From the NCBI GenBank assembly GCA_947561715.1, contig OX387197.1, positions 4,965,001-5,029,000 of the forward strand: 64,000 nucleotides of DNA, given 5' to 3'. Below, in pieces: positions 51,693 to 61,400 of this stretch. Position numbers and translations under genes: made by a program. Positions within the stretch are counted from its first letter, which is position 1. Every line of letters starts with the position of its first letter. The notes beneath the pieces are model-generated. The model searched no databases, was not told the origin of the DNA, and saw only the letters and a program-made list of their open reading frames with translations. The stretch comes from Ascidia mentula. Its lineage: Eukaryota > Chordata > Ascidiacea > Phlebobranchia > Ascidiidae.

Positions 51693-52418
51693 TACTGACA
51701 AATTTCTGTCATGCTCTGTTATTCCATAAAACTTTCTTTAGATCTGTAACAAGCATAAAAATGTAAAATATATGCTTAAAATTGAAAAGAAAGTAGGTAT
51801 ATCAAATAAACACAGCCTATTATTTGAAACAATAAAAAAATACAGCCTACAAAGAACACATTTTAACATTAATGATATATACCACCACAATGAACTGAAT
51901 GCATTGAGTCGTATGGGGTGGCATAGTTTTAATTTTAGTTTTTAAGAGACAGTTGACAATTACGTCGTTTTTTTTTGTTTTTATCACTCTAACAATCTAC
52001 TTTCGTCAACACAATCAAACAAAAATGCGAAGCAGAACAAATATTTTAAATCAAGCGGTTTGATAAAATTAACCGTAATCAGAAACATTACTCTCAAACA
52101 AAATGATTTTGAGTATTTTTTGAGTAAAATAACGAATTGGTTCCAAAACTTATTGGTATATATGTGTGAATTTATACTTTTTACACTAAACTCAACAAAA
52201 ATAAAATGGTAGAAAGAGGTATTTTGTGACTTGTATACTCTATTTCTGTCATAAAAATTTGGCAAAGGGTTAGGTAATATTTTGTCACGCATGAATGAAC
52301 GTTACCAACAACTAAATTTAACAAGCCGAGACAAAATTGCATTTAGTTTGCATTTAGTAATAACGAAGTTAGCGTTGATTTCTCAACCAAATTGAATTAG
52401 AAAGTACAAGATTTCATC
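51693..52418. other. Shared upstream region of B9D2 and IFT122
   Basis: A 726-base divergent gap between two ciliary genes. No coding block is seen. It contains the X-box-like site at 52301-52312 and probably serves both promoters (inference). Confidence 0.5.
52301..52312 (-). promoter_or_regulatory. X-box-like (RFX) site upstream of IFT122
   Basis: On the minus strand the sequence is GTTGTTGGTAAC. It fits the two RFX half-sites RYYNYY and RRNRAC with no spacer. It lies 107 bases before the IFT122 ATG, the usual distance for X-boxes of ciliary genes. The absent spacer makes it a weak match. Confidence 0.4.
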
Positions 52419-55400
52419 ATGAGGACAGTACCGCTTTGGGCGGACAACGTCACGGATAAAGCAAAGCGTGCACCTGTTTGGTAAACCTTTTTATTAAAGC
52501 CTTTAGGCTATATTATTTTGTATGGGCGTACTTGTAAACAATTGTTATTCTTATTACATTAAACAGTATTTCCTAATGCCCGTCGCTATTTTTGTATAAA
52601 CTAATGTGCATGTAACAATCAGACAGACATTTATATAATGCTGATATTTGCATTTTAGCATATATGCTGTGGCATTCAAACCAGATGGTTCTCAGCTGTT
52701 GGTGGCGGCCGGTGCCAAGGTACTTGTGTACGACCCCAGTGAGGGAACAGCTCTTTCTCCCCTGAAGGCACATAAGGACACTGTGCACTGCTTAGCATAC
52801 TCCAAAGATGGTACTGTGTGTATGTTTGGTTTTAATGTTAAAAAAACCTAAACAAATAGTTTACAGGCCAATATTCACAAAAATACCTTTATCCAAACTG
52901 TTTTTTGTTGTGTTCAGGCAAAATGTTCGCATCGGGCTCGGCTGACAAGTCTGTGATCATCTGGAATGACAAACTCAGTGGAGTATTAAAATATGTGTAA
53001 GTTAGTGTCCAATTTCACAACTATGAAATGCTACAGTTTTTCCTATTTTATGCTACAATCCCCATTGTTTGTAACTGTCCTAATACAATGATGTTAAATG
53101 GAGTAGTATAACTATAGCAAACATATTAAATAAAATATGATTTTATGTAGGCACAATGACAGCATCCAGTGTTTGGCATACAATCCTATTGCACCACAGC
53201 TGTTGTCATGTGCTGAAAATGACTTTGGTAAGTTTTTGCACACTTTACCTACAATGAATTGTGACTTACATTTAAATTTATATTGTGACAGGTCTGTGGG
53301 CACCAAAGCAAAAGTCTGTTAATAAGCATAAGATCAATAGCAGGATTGCATCTTGCAGGTAACTCTCAAACATGGCATTTGTTTGTGTAGATTGATTGTT
53401 AATGTTAGGTTGAGAATTTATTTCGATCTTATTCAATTCATAGTGTTTAACTTACAATTCATTTAAAACAACAGCACATGCCTGTAGTTTTTGTTGTTGT
53501 CATGTTGCTTTACTGATATCTAACCTTTGTTTAAAATTTTTTATGTTGCTGTACAGCTGGACAAATGATGGACAATATTTTGCATTGGGTTTGATGAATG
53601 GAATTGTAAGCATCCGAAGCAAGCTCGGAGAGGAAAAGGTTAAAATTGAGAGACCTGGAGGGTCGTTGTCTCCTGTATGGTGCCTCAGGTGGAATCCAGA
53701 CAAGTAAGGGTTTGTTATGCTGACTGGTAAATAATGAGAAAAGCCAAACATTTCTTTTTTTGTTTTATGAGGATAAACATTTAAACTTCATTATAAAGTT
53801 ATCCTTTCCAATAACACATTGTCTATTGTTTGTTTTAGAGATAATTCCAAGGATATTTTGGCTGTTGCTGATTGGGGTCAAAACTTGGCCTTCTACCATC
53901 TCAATGGAAAGCAGGTGAAATTTTTTGTTAACTGTTTCATGTGACTATGTTTTTAATGACTATAATCAAAAAGTGTGATTTGATAGAAATGTAGACAGCT
54001 ACATAAAATCTATGACAATGTGAAAAATGAACAGAAAAGCAACAGGTTTGGACATTTTATATAAATTTGTGACAAGCAATAAGAAAAAAAAATATTAAGT
54101 AATGTCATCAATATTATTTATTAAAAAACTTTTTTAAAGATTGGAAAGGATGTTAAGTTGGACTATGACCCATGTACGCTGCAATACTTCGACGAAGGGA
54201 AGTATTTGATCATTGGGGGAGCAAATGGGAAGTCTTCCCTTTATTCAAGGGAGGGCCAATTTCTCGGGAATATTTCTGACTCTAATGCTGGATGGGTGTG
54301 GACGGTTGCTTGTCGGCCCAACACAAATGTGGTTGTAAGTACTATTTTTATGCAACATCTATGTTTGGATTTTTTGGTGGGAAATTCTGATGTGAAAGTG
54401 TAAAAATTTTCTTCTATTGTCAAGGAAAATATGTTGAGTGTTTGGATTCGTTCTTTAAATTTACCTCTGGCCACACCCGTGAAAGTGCCAAAGAAAACCA
54501 TTGCCCCTCATTAGCAAATAGTCACCCTAAATTTTCAAAAAAGGACAAAACAGTTTAAGCAAACATGTCATCGTCAGAAAACAAACGTCCAATTGCATGA
54601 ACGGATTTTGTTATTTTTGTACAGTTTTTTTATTAAATTGTTGATTTTCAGGTCGTTGGTCACCAGGACGGATCTGTCACGTGTCACAGTGTTACTTTCA
54701 CAACGGTCCACGGACTATACAGGGATATTTACGCTTTTCGTGAACGTCTGACCGACGTCGTGGTCCAGCAGCTCAACACATCCATTCTGGAAGCGAACGG
54801 ACTGGATGAGCGGGAATCAAGAATTACGATCCACTGTCACGATATTGTAAAGAAAATCTCTGTTTACAAAGATAATCTTGCAGTAAGTTTTGGTTAAAAT
54901 ATTCACAACAATATTTGATGAATTTACACTTACGATTTAGTTGAGTGTTACAAAGTAACCTAGGGGATGAAGTAACAAACATTTTGAGATCACTTACGAT
55001 TTTTTAATTCGAACTATATCCGCAAATTACGGAAAGGTGCTCGCGTACCTCCTGCAATGCCGTCGCGTATCACTAGTTGTACGCGTACCACCGGTTGGGA
55101 AACACTGCTTTCAAGCATTGCTTATGTTGAATGTTATCCAATTATAGTCAAAAAAATTTTTTTTTTATATCTTTGCATTCCTTGTTAACAACATCAATAT
55201 TATTGAAAACTGAAAATGATGAATACTAAACTGTTCGTTTTTCCGAAGAAAAAACAAGAAATATACACCGTTTTTGATACTTTTAGTATTCACCAATATT
55301 TATTTCGGTTCTGTTGTTGTTCAAAAAAAAAAAAAAATTAAATTGAGCAGCACAGTTTGATTCCTGTAGTATTTTTTATGAGGTTTTCCTATATTAAATA

Positions 55401-58400
55401 TTTTTAGGTTCAACTCTCCGATCGCATTGTGATCTACAAGCACGTCAGCAACGACGGTAATTCGTATTACAAGCCGGTAAACAAAATTGTCAAACAGTTT
55501 GATTGCAATCTGTTGGTCGTCTGCATGATGAACATCATTCTCTGCCAGGTAAGTTTTTCTCACTTTTAAAGCAGATTTTTTTTGTGACGTAAGAATTGTT
55601 TCAAGTTTTTGTTAAATAAATACGTTATTACACAAGAATGCTCTAATTTTTTCAGGAAAATCGCCTTACTTGCTACTCAATGAGCGGCGAAAAGCAAAGG
55701 GAATGGGCGTTGGATGCAAATATTCGATATATCAAAGTTATTGGGGGACCTTCTGGTCGAGAAGGCTTGCTGCTGGGACTAAAGAATGGACAGGTATGTT
55801 TCTATCCATGTTAGCTTTGAATGCTTAAAAACTACGTTTGTTGTTTTTGCACGTTCACGGAAACAGTTGGTCATATAATAAAAATTGTTTTAAAGCAACT
55901 TAACCAGCACATCATTTGATTAGGGACCCGAGATATTTTACATTGGTGGCATGATTACAACACCGTCTTCATCCGTATCTCTTGTCACTACTAGTCATGT
56001 TTAGTTTTACGAATTTATAGGTACTGCAAATTTTCGTGGACAACCCTTTTCCCATTGAGCTTTTAAAAATCAACAATGCTGTGCGCTGCTTGGATTTAAG
56101 CATGACGCGCGGCAAACTTGCGATTATCAACGACAACTCAACCTGCTTGGTGTATGACCTTGGCACCAAGGAACTTCTTTTCGAGGTAACAAAGATTTTA
56201 AATTGTTGCACATTTATTTAGTGAGGGTTTTTGTATCTTCTATAACACTCAACTATTCTTGGTCGTATCTACGCAACGTCCGGTTTTGTGCGACTCTTAA
56301 ATTACATTCATGGATGTCCTGTCATATATGTATGTATACGGGTTCACATGGCCTTACATATGTCACAAATTCATGAAAAATGAAGACAGATAACGTCACT
56401 GCGTGTATTTTTCAAGGATACGCAAACTTCAAAACAAACGTTGTATGGTTTCTTTTCTTGTTTTCTATGTTTCAATATTTTGATAATTTGGGGCCGTCTT
56501 GTAACTGGTTTATTCAACACCTTGTTTCTTAACTTAATATCAAGTTGATTTAATATTACCTTATGATACACAGCATCTATACGATAAACAATGAAGTTAG
56601 AAATTTTCTTCTATTGACAAGGAAAATATGTTGAGTGTTTAGATTCGTTCTTTAAATTTACCTCTGGCCACACCCGTGAAAGTGCCACAAAAAACCATTG
56701 CCCCTCATTAGCATTTAGTTGATTAAATAGTCACCCAAAATTTTCAAAAAAGGACAAAACAGTTTAACCAAACATGTCTATCGCCAGAAAACAAACGTCC
56801 AATTGCATTAACGGATTTTACTATTTTTGTACACATTTTTTGTAAAAATTACGATAAACAATGAAGTTTTACCTCAATAAAATCACTGAATCTAATAACT
56901 AACCCAATGAATTTGACAATATATTTTCATAACGGACCCGTGCATTACACAGGAACTCAATGCGAACAGCGTGGCATGGAACACACAAAACGAAGATATG
57001 CTTTGTTACTCGGGCAAGGGATTGCTTGGTATTAAGGCTGGCAATTTTCCGGCACAACAGCGTCGTATGAACGGTTTCGTGGTTGGCTACTGTGGTTCTC
57101 GCATCTTCTGTCTACATATTCACGCCATGAAATCGGTCGACGTTCCTCAATCGGCTCCCATGTATCAATACCTCGATCGCCAGATGTACAGGTTTGCTCA
57201 GTTTAAGCGTGAATTTTATGGTGCGAATGGCGTTTCGGCAAAGGATTGTTTAAAGGTTGACTTGAATTTTTTAAATATTTGTGTCTTGGCCAGACATTGG
57301 CAAACTCTGGTCCACGGGTGAAATCTGGCCTGTCGAGTCTTTTAATATGGCCAGGCGTTGGTCGTTCAAGAACGAAGTCTAGTACAATTTTAGTGCACGT
57401 TTTTTTTTTGCCCATAAACTGTAAAACACTCTTTGTTCAATTATCTCGCATGAGCCATTAGACCGCCTGTAAAATTTGTGAGAAGTTCTGGCCCATATAT
57501 GAAACCGTTAAATAAGACCAAGCAGCAACATTCGATTGTCCGTGGTATATAAGCGGCGCTATTACGCTAGCTATCGCCTACGACCATACCACGTTGAGAA
57601 CACCCCCATCTCGTCCGATCTGGGAAGTTAAGCAACGTCGGGCCCGGTTAGTACTTGGATGGGTGACCGCCTGGGAATACCGGGTGTCGTAGGCTTTTGT
57701 GTGCTTCCCCAATTTCGTCGTAAAGATTTTGCATCTTCACGAAGGAAGGACGGCCTTTCTCATAATGTCGTCATTGCATTCAAGGCTGGCGACAAACTAG
57801 TTGGGTTAAAACACGAAAAGCGCCGAATTTGGTTGTCATAATAATGTCGCGTACTCAATTCTGACCTAAACAGAAATTTCATTCTTTTCTGGTAGAAGTG
57901 CTTCAGAACAATTATCTTGTCGTTTGCCATATTATCAAACAATCATGTTTGATCCATGATTAAGCAAACCGCCAACGGCAAAAAGCATGATGTTTTAGTT
58001 TTTGTTCGATAAAATTTTGAACAGTTTTAAAATAAGAGTTTTTTGATAGTGAGGCTTACAAGATCGCATGTCTTGGTGTGACGGAATCAGATTGGGATTA
58101 CCTTGCACACAAAGCATTAGACGGCCTCAACATTGAAGTTTCGAGAAGGGCCTTTACCAGGACAAGAAACCTGCGATACCTGGAACTAATACAAAGCATT
58201 GAAGTTGGTTGGCTTTGTTGTAAACTGTTTTAAGTACAAGCTAATTGATTAGGTTACTTGTGTTCATAGTAATTCGTTTCTAAGTAATTATTTCTTTTGT
58301 CTCACTTGTTTATGTGTTTATAAAAATAACTTGTAGCCCATGTTACACCCTATAGCAACTACATATCTACATGCTTAGGTTGCATTTGGGGAGACAATTT

Positions 58401-61400
58401 TGTTGCAAATACCAAACCTTTACAGGACCGACAGAGGCGCGGTGAATCCAGTACAGATCTCTTCATGGCCGACATCCACGCTTACAGGAGCGAATTCAAC
58501 GATGCAGCGAAGCTATATCGAAAAACTGGACATTCACAGAAGGCTGCTGATATGTACACTGACCTCAGAATGTTTGAACTCGCCAAGGTTGGTCTTTCAG
58601 CTTGTCACATTATCATGCCTCACACAATTTAGTGATGACAACAATATTTTTTATGATATGTTGACCTAACGAGAGAAAAAAAACATTTTTAGCCTTGCTT
58701 TTTTACTTCGTAAAGTATACTATCATACTTTGATATTATAGGAGTGTAGGCTATTTATCTCACCCGATGAAGCAAGCATCGTAGCTCGCGAAAGCCCGTG
58801 ATATTAAGTGTCATAAAAATTCAGTCTGTCGCTAGAAACTATAGCAGGTAAAAATGCATCATAAAATGTTTTCAAAAATGCCTTCATTTATACTGAAACC
58901 CCTCTAAAACTTATGTCAAGATTTTGATTAAATGCAATACGTGACATAAACACAACCTGACCCACAGTCTGATGCTTGCAGGAATACATGGAGCTCAGCG
59001 ACCCCAACGAACACAAGCAACTGATGGCAAAACAAGCCACGTGGGCAAAAAACACAAACGAACCTCGCGAAGCAGCGAAAATGTATTTGGCGGCTGGAGA
59101 AAATCTTAAAGCTCTCGAGATTATAGGAGAACACGGATGGACAGACATGTGAGATGTGAAATGAATATAGCTTTAACGAGTGACAGAAGTTCCAAAACAA
59201 ATGCATAAAAAAAGTTTATTTTTTACAACTTACATTCTTGAATTGATAAACAACGGCGTCATTTTATTCAAACAACGTTGGCTAAATCTGGTTTGTTGCT
59301 TGTTATTGTTATGTCCTAAAATTCAATAAATTTTAGTCTAGAAAACGACAAAACGTATAGTTCCCTTTAGATCAGTGGTTCCCAAAGTGGGCGCCTGCGC
59401 CCCCCTGGGGGCGTTTGCAATCGTACGGGGGGCGCTGGAGACCAAATGGGCCATTGGGGGGCGCTATAAAATAAATGACGTACCACTAGTAATACGCGAC
59501 CGCATTCCAGGTCGTACGTGAGCACCTTTCCGTAATTTGCAGGTATAATTCGAATTAAAAAAATCGTAACTGATTTTTTTTTCGATAGTTTATCCCCTAT
59601 AGGTTACTTTGTATACTCAATTAGGTGGTACGCGGGAATCACTGACTCAAATGATTCAGTCCAATCTTTGTATAATTTATGCTTCTTCAAAAAGGTCTTT
59701 TCTCGTATGCTGAACTAAAAGTTATTGATTCTGACGTCACAACGAATTTTATGTGTGAATTTCACAATGTGTCACCAACCAACGCTAAATAGTCGCTATT
59801 CGAAAATAAGGATTTTCGGTGGTATGGTTTACTTGTTTTAACAAGAGTTTGGTATTGAAATATTAAAAATCAGACGAAATTGGTGTCATTCCGCCAACCT
59901 TACCCATCGCGTTAATTGACAAGCAACAAATAAATTCGTTATGTTTTTTGTCTGTTCTGTTGGGCGTTGTTAAATGATCAAGGTGTTTTGGGGGGCGGTG
60001 CAGAAAAAAAGTTTGGGAAACACTGCTTTAGATTAATCAAAACAACACGGTTTCCAAAAAGTCATTCATCAGGGTTATAGCGTTACAAACATGCCGTATG
60101 TTCCACAAGGTTGATCGACTTGGCTCGAAAACTGGACAAGGCGGACCGGGAACCTCTGGGTATTTGTGCCCTGCACCTGAAACGCCTGGAACAATACGCT
60201 TACTGTGTGGAGGTTTACAACAAGATGGGAGACAGGAAGGCGATCGTGCAGCTTCATGTTGAAACGAAAAATTGGGACGAAGTAAGTGGGTTAATTGAGG
60301 CCCAGACTAGGACCCATACAATTTTCAGGAGGTTATTAATATCAAACAAGGACCAGTAAATGTCATTGTTTGCTTTTAAAGTAAGGGATTTTTACCGTAA
60401 AGTATTGCCTCCTCCCTATAATGTAATGTGATTTCCTAAAAATGGTCGGCACATTAATTCCCCATCAAGGGCCCTGGGTTATATTTGTAAGGAAACTTTG
60501 CCCCATTGGTAAAAGCTTAGTATTTTTGGCCAAATATGTGTCTGTGTTCTTTTTGTTCATTTTTTTGTGAACATGTTGCACATGATGCAGTAAACAAACA
60601 GTAATATGGTAAAAAATTATGAATGTTTTTGTTCTATACGCGATAAATGTAATAGGGTATAAGTGGCTGTTTCTCCAAGATGCCATGAAGAAATCCTAAC
60701 TATGTTTCTCCGCTTTAGGCGTTCGCGCTTGTCGAGAATAATCCCGAATACAGGGACGACGTTTACGTCCCTTACGCACAGTGGCTTGCCGAAAACGACA
60801 AGTTCGAAGAAGCACAGAAAGGTAACCTCCCTTATGGACGTTGTTTCTTGTTTATAATTAAACTGAAAACAAATAAATTATATTTGAATTCCTCAGTACA
60901 AAGAACGGGTGGTAAAAATGAGTTCAACACCCCATCTTCTTGTTAGACGATAAATCACACTGGTCCCAATAATCGTTAGGTTTACAGGCTACAATGCCTG
61001 GGCTGCGAAGCCTATAAACGTAATGATCTTGACACGATAGCTGTGATGGCCAAGTAAGGACCTGTGCAGTGGGGCGATCCTGTCAATCATGCCATTGCAT
61101 GAAACGTTACTGCTTCTAATAATTACGAAATTTCGTTTAGCTTTCCACAAAGCTGGTCGAATCGACGACGCTCTGCGAGTGTTGGAAGAATTAACTGACA
61201 ACGCAGTGCTTGAAAGTCGTTTTAACGATGCTGGATATTATTACTGGATGCTTTCGATGCAGTGCGTTGATATTGCCGAAGGTCGATACCAATCTTTCCA
61301 GTTCCACTTTTGTCGTGTTTTTATTGTTTTTATGGCTTCGTGTATTTATGTATAATTTCTAGGTTTTGAAATTCTTGTTTGTTTTTCTTCTTTAATATCA

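Noticed and set aside
56601-56850. tRNA-like box A and box B in the short element (minus strand)
   Set aside because: tggccagagg and gaacgaatcc resemble the boxes, but their starts are only about 20 bases apart, too close for a Pol III tRNA-type promoter.
58741-58830. Hammerhead-ribozyme-like gatgaagc ... gcgaaagc pattern in an IFT122 intron
   Set aside because: The core lacks a proper CUGANGA box, and the bases before GAAA do not form the required stem II. It more likely belongs to a repeat tail.
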